Positions 7,681-15,702 of a stretch of 36,943 bases of DNA are shown here, piece after piece. The notes under the pieces are model-generated. The model did no database searches. It was given only the letters and a program-made list of their open reading frames with translations, and was not told the DNA's origin. This DNA is from Pseudoselenomonas ruminantium (GTDB taxonomy: Bacteria; Bacillota; Negativicutes; Selenomonadales; Selenomonadaceae). The DNA lies in assembly GCA_015058625.1 (NCBI GenBank), contig SVCA01000016.1, positions 1 to 36,943 of the forward strand, read 5' to 3'. The position numbers and the translations under genes were made by a program. The first letter of the stretch is position 1. Every line of letters starts with the position of its first letter.

Positions 7681-8586
7681 TTATCTCAGGAATACCACTC
7701 TGGTGTTATCCAGGAAGTGGGTTGCGCCATTTTCGATGAGGACGCGGTTGGCGTCAGCCACAGAGAGTACCGGAGTACCGCCATGGTTTTCTACATCAAC
7801 AGCGCGGACAATCAGCGGATTGCTGCCAGCGCGTCTTGCACCGCTCATGTCCTTGGCATAGGATGCCATGCCGTTTTCAATGACTTTGTCATAATCGAGG
7901 TTTTTATAACCGTAAATGGGGCTGCCGTTAACATTCTTGATTACGGGGCTCATGACCGGTTTCAGGCCCAGGCCGCGGCAATCTACAATCAGTCCCGTGA
8001 AGCTGCCAATGGCTTTGCCATCCGGAGCCGTTGCAGCCGAGCTGCCATGTCCAGATGCAGTGGAAGTTTCCGGCGTAATCCAGCCGCCACCATCATGGGG
8101 TTTCACGGGGGCAGGCAGAACGTTCGGCACCTGCTGCGGGAATGCTTCTCTTACAGCTGGACGGTCAATCACGGCACTAGCCAGGGAAGAAACACCGAAC
8201 ATCGGCACTTCCATGGTCACTTCATAACCGCCATCACTAGTCTGGCCTTCCGATACAATGCGGGCACCGCGAATGGTAGCCTGGACTTTCGTGCGAATCA
8301 CATCGCTCTGTACAGCCGCCATATCCACAGTGGTTTCCGAATCTACATTCACACCGCCCACGTATTCAGCCAGCTGACGGTAAGCATCCGCAATCGCCGC
8401 CCGCCGGGCCATCATACGTGCCTGCGCCATGGTTCTGGCACCTGCTGGAGCTACACCGCCACCGGTTGCCCGAATCACGTTGCTGTTCCAGTCCACATTT
8501 TCCGCAGCCAGAACCGTAGCCATAGAAGCTACCAGCATTGCTGCCACCAGGCTCATTAAGCCCAATACTTTTGCCAATCTGTTCAT
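7681..8586 (-). CDS. Exported LPP20/FlgT_N-like protein
   Basis: A 301-residue exported protein. A signal peptide (hydrophobic core GLMSLVAAMLVASMATVLAA, about residues 8-27) precedes an LPP20/FlgT_N-like region: ARMMARRAAIADAYRQLAEY, then GVNVDSETTV and a beta segment with TIRGARIVSEG and YEVTMEVPMFG. The C-terminal part (about 190-301) has FTGLIVDCRGLGLKPVMSP and a second alpha/beta unit. There is no lipobox cysteine, so it is probably periplasmic and soluble. The start at 8586 rather than 8589 gives GAGGG a 6-nt spacing. LPP20-type proteins in flagellate bacteria act at the envelope or flagellar base; the exact role here is unknown. Confidence 0.7.
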   Translation of the reverse strand: MNRLAKVLGLMSLVAAMLVASMATVLAAENVDWNSNVIRATGGGVAPAGARTMAQARMMARRAAIADAYRQLAEYVGGVNVDSETTVDMAAVQSDVIRTKVQATIRGARIVSEGQTSDGGYEVTMEVPMFGVSSLASAVIDRPAVREAFPQQVPNVLPAPVKPHDGGGWITPETSTASGHGSSAATAPDGKAIGSFTGLIVDCRGLGLKPVMSPVIKNVNGSPIYGYKNLDYDKVIENGMASYAKDMSGARRAGSNPLIVRAVDVENHGGTPVLSVADANRVLIENGATHFLDNTRVVFLR

Positions 8587-8717
8587 CATAATCCCTCATT
8601 TCTTCCCTTAATATTGATTTCTTTATCACGATGAAGTTATCTTGTCTTCACCTGTAATATCGCATGAAAAGATTAAAAAAGCATTGAAATCCGATTAAAT
8701 TTTAATTAAAAATTGCC

Positions 8718-9368
8718 TTAGTCAGCTTTTTTCTTTTTATTATCCTTTTTGCTGTCTTTGGATTCCTGTGCTGCCTGCTTTTCCGCAGGCTTTTTCAGCT
8801 CGGCAATTTTCTTCTTGACCGCATCATTGACCTTGGCCCGCTTGTTTTTTTCCGTGCGTTCCACCATCTCGTCAATATGGGCATAAGCGTATTTCAGAAT
8901 GGCCTTGTAGAAAACACCGTCCACATCTTTTTCCGAGAGGTCGGCAATTTTGACGGCCTTGTCGGAAGTGGTGACACTGAGTACACCCCAATCCTCATCC
9001 AAATCTTCATGTTTAATCACCGTCACGGTGCCTTGGGCCAAATCAAAACGCAGGTATTCAGCGGTACCCACGAGGGCTTCGTAGCCTTCCATCGGCAGCA
9101 TCTTCCAGCGACGCTTGGCCTGAACATCCTGAATCTGCACAGAATCATATGTTTTCAGTACCGGCACCAGCATGATGTTGGCATCGAGAATCCCCTTGCT
9201 GTCCTGTCCAAAGTACATATGCTGCTTGTTGAAAAAATAGTTTTGACGAGAGGTAGACTGCACCCACTGATAGATGTCCGGTGAAATCACCTCGTCTGCC
9301 TGTGCCTGCGGCTGTGCCATAAACAGCATGGCCGCCGCCAAAATTCCTGCGCCCCAACGCATTTTCAT
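8718..9368 (-). CDS. Exported protein with Lys-rich tail, unknown role
   Basis: A 216-residue protein with a clear signal peptide (MRWGAGILAAAMLFMAQPQA, cleaved near AQA-DE). The middle is beta-rich (DANIMLVPVLKTYDSVQIQD and GTAEYLRFDLAQGTVTVIKH), and the last 40 residues are almost only Lys, Ala, Asp and Glu (KKDNKKKKAD end). I do not recognise a family. It resembles exported proteins that record resting-state values for a cell-surface phenotype only in composition, so no role is assigned. GGGGGA lies 6 nt before the ATG at 9368. Confidence 0.7.
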   Translation of the reverse strand: MKMRWGAGILAAAMLFMAQPQAQADEVISPDIYQWVQSTSRQNYFFNKQHMYFGQDSKGILDANIMLVPVLKTYDSVQIQDVQAKRRWKMLPMEGYEALVGTAEYLRFDLAQGTVTVIKHEDLDEDWGVLSVTTSDKAVKIADLSEKDVDGVFYKAILKYAYAHIDEMVERTEKNKRAKVNDAVKKKIAELKKPAEKQAAQESKDSKKDNKKKKAD

Positions 9369-9439
9369 ATAGAATCCCCCTAGCTCTAATTTACAACGTT
9401 TCTATTTTACACCTTTTTGCTGAAAAAATACTGAAGAAG

Positions 9440-10375
9440 TCAGTCATCCCGCTCCTTATAGAGTTCATCCAGTTCATAAGGCGTTTCCTGATAAACGTAG
9501 TAATTCAGCCAGTTGGCAAAGAGCAGATGGGCCACGCTGCGCCAGCGCACAATCGGCTTTTGGCTCGGGTCATCATGGGGATAATAATTCTGCGGGATAT
9601 TCGGATTCATCCCCGCTTTGAAATCCCGGTCATATTCCTGCTTCAAGGTCGTGGGGTCATATTCCGCATGCCCCGTGATAAAGAACTGGCGTTTTTCCAA
9701 ATTGGCGATGATATACGGACCTGCCGCTCCCTCGGCTTCCGCCAAAATGGTAAGCTCCGGCACCTTCAAAATATCTTCCTTGTGCTCCTCCGTATGGCGG
9801 GAATGAGGCACATAGAACACATCATCAAAGCCCCGCAGGAGTTTTTCATGCTCCACGCAGAGATGATGCGGGAACACGCCGAAAATCTTTTCGGGCACCT
9901 GGTACTTGGGAATACCATAATGGTAGTAAAGCCCTGCCTGGGCGCCCCAGCAGATATGGAAGGTGGAATAGACATGCTTCTTGCTCCACTCCATGATTTC
10001 TGCCACTTCGTCCCAGTATGCCACTTCTTCAAAAGCCATATTCTCCACAGGAGCACCGGTGATAATCATGCCATCGTATTTCTTATGGCGTACCTCGTCA
10101 AAGGTTCCATAGAACTGGGCCAGATAATCCATAGGGGTATGGCTGGGCGTATAACTCTCCGTGTAGATAAAATCCACTTCCACCTGCAGGGGCGTGTTGC
10201 CCAAAAGCCGCAAGAGCTGGGTTTCCGTAATGTACTTAATGGGCATAAGGTTCAGAATAAGGATTTTCAGCGGACGGATATCCTGACTGTAAGCCCGGTC
10301 AGCATCCATCACAAAGATGTTTTCCCCTTCGAGAATATGCGCTGCGGGCAGCGCATTGGGTATTTTAATTGGCAT
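9440..10375 (-). CDS. metA: Homoserine O-acyltransferase MetA (acetyl-CoA type by residue 111)
   Basis: A 311-residue cytoplasmic enzyme of methionine synthesis that acylates L-homoserine. The nucleophile is Cys142 in [15 protein letters not shown]; the His/Glu pair is in TGHAEYD (His236, Glu238). The acyl-donor residue, by the known B. cereus/E. coli comparison, falls in [16 protein letters not shown]: residue 111 is Glu, which marks acetyl-CoA users, where E. coli has Gly for succinyl-CoA. The product should therefore be O-acetylhomoserine. Full family length. It starts 16 nt after the upstream secreted-protein gene, so it is probably co-transcribed. No methionine riboswitch was seen in that short gap. 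Confidence 0.95.
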   Translation of the reverse strand: MPIKIPNALPAAHILEGENIFVMDADRAYSQDIRPLKILILNLMPIKYITETQLLRLLGNTPLQVEVDFIYTESYTPSHTPMDYLAQFYGTFDEVRHKKYDGMIITGAPVENMAFEEVAYWDEVAEIMEWSKKHVYSTFHICWGAQAGLYYHYGIPKYQVPEKIFGVFPHHLCVEHEKLLRGFDDVFYVPHSRHTEEHKEDILKVPELTILAEAEGAAGPYIIANLEKRQFFITGHAEYDPTTLKQEYDRDFKAGMNPNIPQNYYPHDDPSQKPIVRWRSVAHLLFANWLNYYVYQETPYELDELYKERDD

Positions 10376-10391
10376 CTAACTTACTCTCTCC

Positions 10392-11348
10392 TTACTCCAA
10401 GCCGTAGCGGTGCACCCAGGCACTATGGGTTTCCACGTAATTTCTCAGCTCGATGATATAACGATATTCTTCACTGTTGCGGCTCACCATGCGGTACTGA
10501 CCGTCAATGGCCGCATCCAAGGACTTCCAGCCCGTTTTCGGCGTCCAATACTGGCCGGCAATGGCTTTTTCCGTAGCCTGCGGCAGGTTGACCGCCATCT
10601 TCAGGAACTTGATTTCCATGACCTGGCCATCGCTGTTCTTCACTTCCTGCCACTGCCAGAACACCAGATTGCTGCCCTGCATGCGCATGGTAGAAGTGTC
10701 TACCTTGGTATGGGTATAGATGCCATCCGGTGAGGTGGAATCAAACACGGTCAGCCAGCGATTCTTGGCATTGACCCGTTCCATTTCCCGGCTCTGATGA
10801 AAAGCCTGATCTACCGTTGCCGCATAGAAATCTTCATTGAAGTTCTGGGAATTGATTTCCTTTTCCTTGGCCGCCGGATTTGCTTCCGACCAGATTACCT
10901 TGCCACTGGCATCATAAAAATGCTCCGCAATGCACTGCACCGTGCGGAACTGCGGACGAATAACCAGCTGCGCCGTGCTGAAATTCAGCTTGGAGGCATC
11001 CGGGAACTTGTCGCTGAGGCCATAGGCCTTCAACGTATCCTGAGCACCGCCGTAGCTGTAGGTGGTCTTCGTCCAGACCTGAATCTCCGTGGGCACCTTG
11101 CCATGTGCTGTTTCCACCGTGCGGGTCACCACCACGGATTCCGGGTCAAAATATTTGCTATAGTTATCATCTGAGGCCAGCCAGTACCATTGTTCTTTCG
11201 CGTCAGCTGGCTTGCTTGTCTGCGCCGCTGCCGCCTTGGCCTGATGGTCAAAGTCAATATGTGCCGCCTGAACAGCCTGAGGATTTCCCAGCATAAGAGA
11301 ACTTGCCAACAAACTCAGTCCGATAAAATTATACATTCGTTTATCCAT
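10392..11348 (-). CDS. Exported protein of unknown function
   Basis: A 318-residue protein with a signal peptide (FIGLSLLASSLMLGNPQAVQA, cleaved near residue 28). The mature part seems to hold two related units: WYWLASDDNYSKYFDPESV with TEIQVWTKTTYSYG, and later RWLTVFDSTSPDGIYTHTKV with NLVFWQWQEVKNSDG. Each opens with a Trp/Tyr-rich strand and a D-x-Y/E segment. I recall this kind of repeat from exported Selenomonas-type proteins with no known role. The ATG at 11348 has GAGGTG 6 nt upstream; the further upstream frame start overlaps that site. It precedes metA by 16 nt. Confidence 0.7.
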   Translation of the reverse strand: MDKRMYNFIGLSLLASSLMLGNPQAVQAAHIDFDHQAKAAAAQTSKPADAKEQWYWLASDDNYSKYFDPESVVVTRTVETAHGKVPTEIQVWTKTTYSYGGAQDTLKAYGLSDKFPDASKLNFSTAQLVIRPQFRTVQCIAEHFYDASGKVIWSEANPAAKEKEINSQNFNEDFYAATVDQAFHQSREMERVNAKNRWLTVFDSTSPDGIYTHTKVDTSTMRMQGSNLVFWQWQEVKNSDGQVMEIKFLKMAVNLPQATEKAIAGQYWTPKTGWKSLDAAIDGQYRMVSRNSEEYRYIIELRNYVETHSAWVHRYGLE

Positions 11349-11390
11349 CGTGTTCACCTCATGTTTCATCATCTAAAATTCAAGCTCACC

Positions 11391-12611
11391 TTACATTTTA
11401 GCGTATTTTCTTCCATCGGGCAATGCTACCCTGCTTAAAATGCCCAAAAGGGCGGCAATGGCAAGGCCATAGTTGGTCATAGGAACCCCCTGCTCCCGGC
11501 ACGCCTTCACGCGGCTTAGCACCAGTTTGCGGTTGAACATGCAGGCCCCGCAGTGAATGATGATATCAAAGCCGGACAAATCCTCCGGAAAATCCTTGCC
11601 CGACACAATATCAATCTGCAAACCATCGCCGATTTTCTTCCGCAGCAGGCGCGGCAGTTTCACCCGCCCGATATCCTCCTGCAAGGGCTTATGGGTGCAG
11701 GCTTCAGCAATCAGAACATGGGCCGACTCCTTCAGCTGCAGGAGTTTTTCTGCCCCGTCTAAAAAATAATCCATATCCCCCTTAAATGCGGCAAAGAGCA
11801 CGGAAAAGGACGTCAGTAGCGTGCCCTGCGGTTTTAAGGGATATACTTCCTTAAACGCCTGAGAATCGGTAATGATTACCTGCGGCGGCTCCTTAAGCCT
11901 TGCCAAGGTTTCCTGCAACCTGTCCGTGGTACAGCAAAGGGCCTGACAGCCCTTGTCCAAAAGTTCCCGCAGGGTCTGCACCTGCGGCAGAATCAGCCGT
12001 CCCTTGGGTGCCTGAATATCCTGCGGCATCACGAGCAATACCAAATCCCCGGCCTGACATAAATTCCCGGTAATCGATGGCTGTTCATAATCTTCTGGCA
12101 GGACACGGATTAGTTCCTGCCGCAATTCTTCGAGCCCCTGCTTCTTCACCGCGCTGACCTGCAGCGGGCAGACACCGGTGGCCGCCTCCACGGCCTTTAT
12201 TAGCGCCTCGCCAGCCGCCTCTCGTTCATCCGTACAGCTGACCACCAATATCACCGGCGTTTTCTGTTGGCGGAAAATCGCCAGCCATTTCAACTCCTCT
12301 GCCATATCCAATCCACTGAATAACAGCAAAGCAATATCCGTCTCCCGGGCCGCCTGCTCCGTCTTCTCCACCCGCAGCTGCCCCAGTTCTCCTTCATCAT
12401 CAAAACCCGCCGTGTCAATAAACACCACCGGGCCAACGCCATGCAATTCCATGGCCTTATAAACCGGGTCCGTGGTCGTCCCCGGCACAGCCGAAACAGT
12501 AGCCACAGATTGCCCGGTCAACGCATTAATCAGCAAGGACTTCCCCGCATTGCGGCGGCCAAACAGCCCAATATGCAAACGATTCCCCCGCGTTGTATCG
12601 TTAAGAGTCAA
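11391..12611 (-). CDS. hydF: [FeFe]-hydrogenase maturation GTPase HydF
   Basis: A 406-residue scaffold/GTPase that assembles the 2Fe subcluster and delivers it to HydA. The Era-like G domain has GRRNAGKS (residues 18-25), PGTTTD (43-48) and DTAG (66-69). The usual NKxD reads SCTD (about 125-128), a departure from consensus. The C-terminal cluster-binding signature CxH...HCxxC is intact: Cys305 and His307 in EACTHKP, then HCGAC (353-357). The start is TTG at 12611, because AGGAGG lies 9 nt before it and the nearest ATG is out of frame and hits a stop at once. HydE, HydG and the hydrogenase are not in this window. Confidence 0.95.
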   Translation of the reverse strand: MTLNDTTRGNRLHIGLFGRRNAGKSLLINALTGQSVATVSAVPGTTTDPVYKAMELHGVGPVVFIDTAGFDDEGELGQLRVEKTEQAARETDIALLLFSGLDMAEELKWLAIFRQQKTPVILVVSCTDEREAAGEALIKAVEAATGVCPLQVSAVKKQGLEELRQELIRVLPEDYEQPSITGNLCQAGDLVLLVMPQDIQAPKGRLILPQVQTLRELLDKGCQALCCTTDRLQETLARLKEPPQVIITDSQAFKEVYPLKPQGTLLTSFSVLFAAFKGDMDYFLDGAEKLLQLKESAHVLIAEACTHKPLQEDIGRVKLPRLLRKKIGDGLQIDIVSGKDFPEDLSGFDIIIHCGACMFNRKLVLSRVKACREQGVPMTNYGLAIAALLGILSRVALPDGRKYAKM

Positions 12612-12645
12612 TTGAACATTCCTCCTCCCAACCTCATCTGTAATC

Positions 12646-12674
12646 AGTATAGCACATTCTCCGCAAAATATGAT
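12646..12674. promoter_or_regulatory. Divergent promoter region, hydF and the 191-aa gene
   Basis: On the minus strand TGCTATACT (extended -10, TATACT at 12646-12651) points toward hydF. On the plus strand TATGAT (12669-12674) points toward the gene at 12711. Neither has a convincing -35 box. Confidence 0.35.
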
Positions 12675-12710
12675 ACACTAGGAAAGAACAAACGCAAAGG
12701 AGCGACCACA

Positions 12711-13286
12711 ATGAGCAACTACGCAAACTTTCAAGTCGGGGAAAAATTCCCCCTGCCCATCAAAAACCAACAGGACGGCGGCTGCTTCCAAATTGACGCC
12801 AACGGCTGCATGTTTATCCTGCAGCTCTCCCGCCATGATGTCATCGCCGCCGAAGCCTTCCGCACCGGCAAGATGGAACTGGCTCTCTATGAACAGGACG
12901 GCCTGCTGTTCTTCCTCTATCAGATTGACGGCATCTTCAAAGAAGGCTGGGGCGATGCCCCCTTCTCACTTCTAGGCGTAAAACCAGAACTGCTCCCCAC
13001 AGAAAAGAGCATGGCAGATACCACCCTGCACCTTTATCTTGTGGACACCACGCTGCAGGTTTTACTGGCCCAACGGGATGTTCCCATTCCGGCAGATTTT
13101 ATGGCTATCCTCAATAAACATGTAGCGGCGCAGAAAGCTGCCACCTTGGATGAACAAGCCCTGCGCCTTGCCGTCCAGACCATCTGGGCACAAAAAAGCC
13201 CCGCGCAGATGCGCGAGGCTGCAAGCTCCGTTATCGAGGTGCCACTCTCGATTCCCGTGCCACCTTCCAAACAAAAGCTGAATTAA
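12711..13286 (+). CDS. Conserved-looking protein of unknown function (191 aa)
   Basis: A 191-residue soluble protein with no signal peptide or membrane segment. It starts MSNYANFQVGEKFPLPIKNQ and has a beta-rich middle (CMFILQLSRHD, MELALYEQDGLLFFLYQIDG, TTLHLYLVDTTLQVLLAQRD). The last 50 residues are helical with a Pro-rich end. AAAGGAG lies 9 nt before the ATG at 12711; the reading frame is open further upstream but antisense to hydF, so the later start is right. It is divergent from hydF and followed by a strong terminator, so it is monocistronic. Family not recognised. Confidence 0.75.
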   Translation: MSNYANFQVGEKFPLPIKNQQDGGCFQIDANGCMFILQLSRHDVIAAEAFRTGKMELALYEQDGLLFFLYQIDGIFKEGWGDAPFSLLGVKPELLPTEKSMADTTLHLYLVDTTLQVLLAQRDVPIPADFMAILNKHVAAQKAATLDEQALRLAVQTIWAQKSPAQMREAASSVIEVPLSIPVPPSKQKLN

Positions 13287-13290
13287 AGGC

Positions 13291-13337
13291 AAAAAAATAG
13301 TGGGCACTTCCCACCTTACGAGGGGAGTGCCCTTTTT
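13291..13337. terminator. Two-way intrinsic terminator
   Basis: GGGCACTTCCC (13302-13312) pairs with GGGAGTGCCC (13323-13332), followed by TTTTT on the plus strand and preceded by seven A. It can end both the plus gene at 12711 and the minus gene at 13349. Confidence 0.85.
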
Positions 13338-13348
13338 CCATATTTCCA

Positions 13349-13579
13349 TCATGCGACCCCGTCAGCCACACCTGCAATACCACGGCCATCGAGCCACTCA
13401 GCTACTACCTGCCGTTCAACGGACTTGCGGCCCATCTGAACCAGGTCGTCCATGTCATTTCCACCTGCATATTCCTTAAAGTCACTATGACCTAAGAGTT
13501 TTGCAGCCTTGGTGAACTGTTTGACGCGAACAGGGATAAAAACTTCTTCCATCCATTGCGAACAAATTTGTACTTTCAT
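13349..13579 (-). CDS. Small protein behind a long structured leader
   Basis: A 76-residue protein starting MKVQICSQWMEEVFIPVRVK. It has a helical N-terminal half (FTKAAKLLGHSDFKEYAGG), an acidic DMDDL and an odd end, EWLDGRGIAGVADGVA. I do not recognise a family. AGGAG lies 9 nt before the ATG. The transcript should start near 13813 from a consensus promoter, leaving an untranslated leader of about 230 nt, very long for so small a gene. Part of that leader folds over the ribosome site. This makes conditional expression likely, but the ligand or signal is unknown. That the 230-nt RNA is itself the main product is the other reading. Confidence 0.6.
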   Translation of the reverse strand: MKVQICSQWMEEVFIPVRVKQFTKAAKLLGHSDFKEYAGGNDMDDLVQMGRKSVERQVVAEWLDGRGIAGVADGVA

Positions 13580-13590
13580 GATATATCTCT

Positions 13591-13712
13591 CCTTGTATCA
13601 AAAACTCGTGACATCTTCTGACTTCTGATGGAATAACCATCCACGGCTTTCTCGTCAGTTGTCACTGCAAGTACAATCCCCTGTACATTGCTTCCAGGGT
13701 TTTCTTACAAGG
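13591..13712 (-). promoter_or_regulatory. Candidate structured leader RNA covering the ribosome site
   Basis: Read on the minus strand, CCTTGTA (13706-13712) can pair with TACAAGG (13591-13597), which overlaps the AAGGAG of the 76-aa gene. Inside are a hairpin GCAATGTAC/GTACTTGC (13667-13691) and a two-step stem, GTGACA/TGTCAC (13608-13613 with 13660-13665) enclosing CTGAC/GTCAG, capped by GATGG/CCATC. CCCTG before the first hairpin can pair with AGGG in its loop, a possible pseudoknot. A closed junction holding the ribosome site is typical of translational riboswitches. No known class was recognised. Confidence 0.5.
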
Positions 13713-13820
13713 TATATCGATATTTTCTGAAAATACTTAAGGGTTTTCTGATGAAAATATGGAAAAATTTTCAGATACTTTTCAGTTCTGCATATAAGCT
13801 TCAATTACTGATACACCATT

Positions 13821-13849
13821 ATTGTACTCCTGTGCGCTTTTCTTGTCAA
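13821..13849 (-). promoter_or_regulatory. Strong sigma-70 promoter of the structured leader
   Basis: TTGACA (13844-13849), a 17-nt spacer and TACAAT (13821-13826) on the minus strand. Start expected near 13813. The 13580-13929 stretch without a gene is filled by this promoter, the leader RNA and the hairpin at 13891. Confidence 0.8.
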
Positions 13850-13890
13850 TATCTTGCAAAAAAAAATTATTATCTGATTATTTACGCTGT

Positions 13891-13924
13891 AATGAGGGGC
13901 CTCCCTGACAGGAGACTCCTCATT
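13891..13924 (-). terminator. Hairpin after the PHP phosphatase gene
   Basis: AATGAGG (13891-13897) pairs with CCTCATT (13918-13924), extended inward by GCCTCC/GGAGAC. There is no proper T-run on the minus strand, so it is either a weak terminator or an mRNA 3'-end stem. Confidence 0.45.
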
Positions 13925-13929
13925 ATGCT

Positions 13930-14778
13930 TTATTCCAATGGCACAACCTCCCGCTGCCGCTGGGTGAACCGGATTGTCTGTTCATAGCCATAGGAGCGGG
14001 CATAGGTCACCGCTTCGTCATGGTATGCACCGCAGTCCTCCGGCTTATGGGCATCCGAGGTAATGACAATCGGCAGTCCCTCCTGCGAAGCCACACGCAT
14101 GAACTTGTAATACGGCGTAATCTCCGCAATCGGATAGCGATAGAATGTTCCCGTATTGACATCCACCACCATGTTGGCTTTTTTGAGTGCCGCGACCGCC
14201 CGAATCAGATAGGGCGTGGCATCAAATTCGGGGATATAGTGGAACAGTCGGATATTATAGGGATGTCCCAGAACATCATAGAGGCCGGCGGCCGCCAGTT
14301 TTTCGACTTCCTGCGTGTACTCCTCATAGACGTCGGCCAGATCTTCCTTGTCCCACTGGGCCATGATTTCCGCCGAATCATAAGCCCAGCCATTTAAGAA
14401 ATGCACAGAGCCAATCACATAATCAAACTTGTAATCTTTGAGGATGTCCCTCACCGCATCCTGATTCTGGAAGTTGCAGACTTCAATGCCAGTCTTGACC
14501 TTGTGCTTTTTCTTCAGCTTTGCCATAAAGGCAAAATATTCGTCCAAGGTATATTTGAACTTATTGGTCTTGAGCCATTTTTTCTGGAACTGACCAATGA
14601 AGCTGTCATCCAGAATCAAATCATCATAGTACAGGCTCTCAAACTCCGGAAAGGTATGGGAATGCTCGGAAATGCCGATTTCTTCGAGGCCCAGCAACTC
14701 GGCCTGATGGAAGAAGCCTTCCACCCATTCCTCATCATAGGAGCCCTTTTCAAAATGCATATGATAATCTGCCCGCAT
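13930..14778 (-). CDS. hisK: PHP-family histidinol-phosphatase-like enzyme
   Basis: A 282-residue metal-dependent phosphoesterase of the PHP superfamily, of the kind that hydrolyses L-histidinol phosphate in Firmicutes. Metal ligands are seen at DYHMH (residues 4-8), GISEHSH (about 35-41), GIEVCNF, GSVHFLNGW, LGHPYN and, near the end, ITSDAHKPED. Length fits HisK. GGGGG lies a few nt before the ATG. It starts 12 nt after the Cof-type phosphatase gene, so the two are co-transcribed. With no his genes nearby, the substrate is inferred from family; another small phosphomonoester is possible. Confidence 0.85.
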   Translation of the reverse strand: MRADYHMHFEKGSYDEEWVEGFFHQAELLGLEEIGISEHSHTFPEFESLYYDDLILDDSFIGQFQKKWLKTNKFKYTLDEYFAFMAKLKKKHKVKTGIEVCNFQNQDAVRDILKDYKFDYVIGSVHFLNGWAYDSAEIMAQWDKEDLADVYEEYTQEVEKLAAAGLYDVLGHPYNIRLFHYIPEFDATPYLIRAVAALKKANMVVDVNTGTFYRYPIAEITPYYKFMRVASQEGLPIVITSDAHKPEDCGAYHDEAVTYARSYGYEQTIRFTQRQREVVPLE

Positions 14779-14790
14779 AACTACTCCCCC

Positions 14791-15597
14791 TTAGCCGCAC
14801 AGTCCGTCGTCGATTAATTTTTGGATTCCCTGCAAAACGCCGTGCTCCACATTGCTGGCCGTGCTAAAACGCGCCAGCTCCTTGATTTTCGGATGGGCGT
14901 TGTCCATAGCAAAGCTATAGTAAACCGAGCTCATCATCTCGGCATCGTTCATGTAATCGCCAAAGGCCGCACATTCCATGGGGCTGATATGCAGTTTCTT
15001 CTGCACGTGCTGAATGGCAATGCCCTTGTTGATGTCAAAGCGCATCATGTCCACCCAGTAATCGCTGGAGGTCGCCACCTGAAAAGGCCCGCGGAATTTT
15101 TTCAGATAGGGATAAATCCGTTCTCCGGCCCGGCCCTGCTCGTCATAGAACGAAGCCTTAATCATCTCATCATCGATTTCCTCGAAGCTGTCCACCACCT
15201 GGGTGCGGGTATAGTATTTGTGCAGTTCGTCGGCCAGCGTATCATTCATCTGGCTGCTCAGCACATAAGCATCCTTCTTGCCGCAGAACACTTCGTAAAC
15301 GCCCGGAATATCCTGAGTTGCCTGCAAAGCCTTCATGCCCAGGCTCCGCCGCATAACGCTTGAACAAACTTCCCGGTCATGGTAACGCACCATGGTGCCG
15401 TTCTCCGCCAAAAAGAGGAACTCATCTTCATAGCCCTTGAAGGTTTCCAGCAGGGAATAATACTGCCGCCCGGAACAGGGCGCAAAGAGCACATTCCGCT
15501 CCCGCAACTGGCGGATAATATCGTCAAAGCCCTTTGGCAGCTGACCATTTTCATCCAGCAAAGTACCATCCATATCCGACATGATAAGTTTAATCAT
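14791..15597 (-). CDS. Cof-type HAD-superfamily phosphatase
   Basis: A 268-residue soluble HAD hydrolase of subfamily IIB. Motif I is DMDGTLL (residues 8-14, nucleophile Asp8); the Cof cap lies between; motifs III/IV are in KGIAIQHVQ and FGDYMNDAEM near the C-terminus. Such enzymes dephosphorylate sugar phosphates or cofactors (FMN, pyridoxal phosphate, erythrose 4-phosphate) with broad specificity. GAGG lies 7 nt before the ATG. It pairs with the downstream PHP phosphatase in one transcript. The substrate cannot be read from sequence. Confidence 0.9.
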   Translation of the reverse strand: MIKLIMSDMDGTLLDENGQLPKGFDDIIRQLRERNVLFAPCSGRQYYSLLETFKGYEDEFLFLAENGTMVRYHDREVCSSVMRRSLGMKALQATQDIPGVYEVFCGKKDAYVLSSQMNDTLADELHKYYTRTQVVDSFEEIDDEMIKASFYDEQGRAGERIYPYLKKFRGPFQVATSSDYWVDMMRFDINKGIAIQHVQKKLHISPMECAAFGDYMNDAEMMSSVYYSFAMDNAHPKIKELARFSTASNVEHGVLQGIQKLIDDGLCG

Positions 15598-15666
15598 TCG
15601 TCCACCTCGTCATCATTGAAAGCAAATATATCTCATTATAACGCTATCGGGCGGTTTTTGCCATAA

Positions 15667-15693
15667 GAAAAAGCCCTCCAAAATGGAAGGCTT
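15667..15693 (-). terminator. Terminator after nupC
   Basis: AAGCCTTCC/GGAGGGCTT with a short ATTTT loop, followed by TTTTTCTT on the minus strand. Confidence 0.8.
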
Positions 15694-15702
15694 GAAAATA
15701 AT

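Noticed and set aside
7717..8559. Long plus-strand open frame (280 codons)
   Set aside because: Antisense shadow of the LPP20-like gene; no ribosome site and an unlikely His/Arg/Asn-rich composition.
9527..10456. Long plus-strand open frame (309 codons)
   Set aside because: Exactly opposite metA, whose motifs are certain; its composition is not protein-like.
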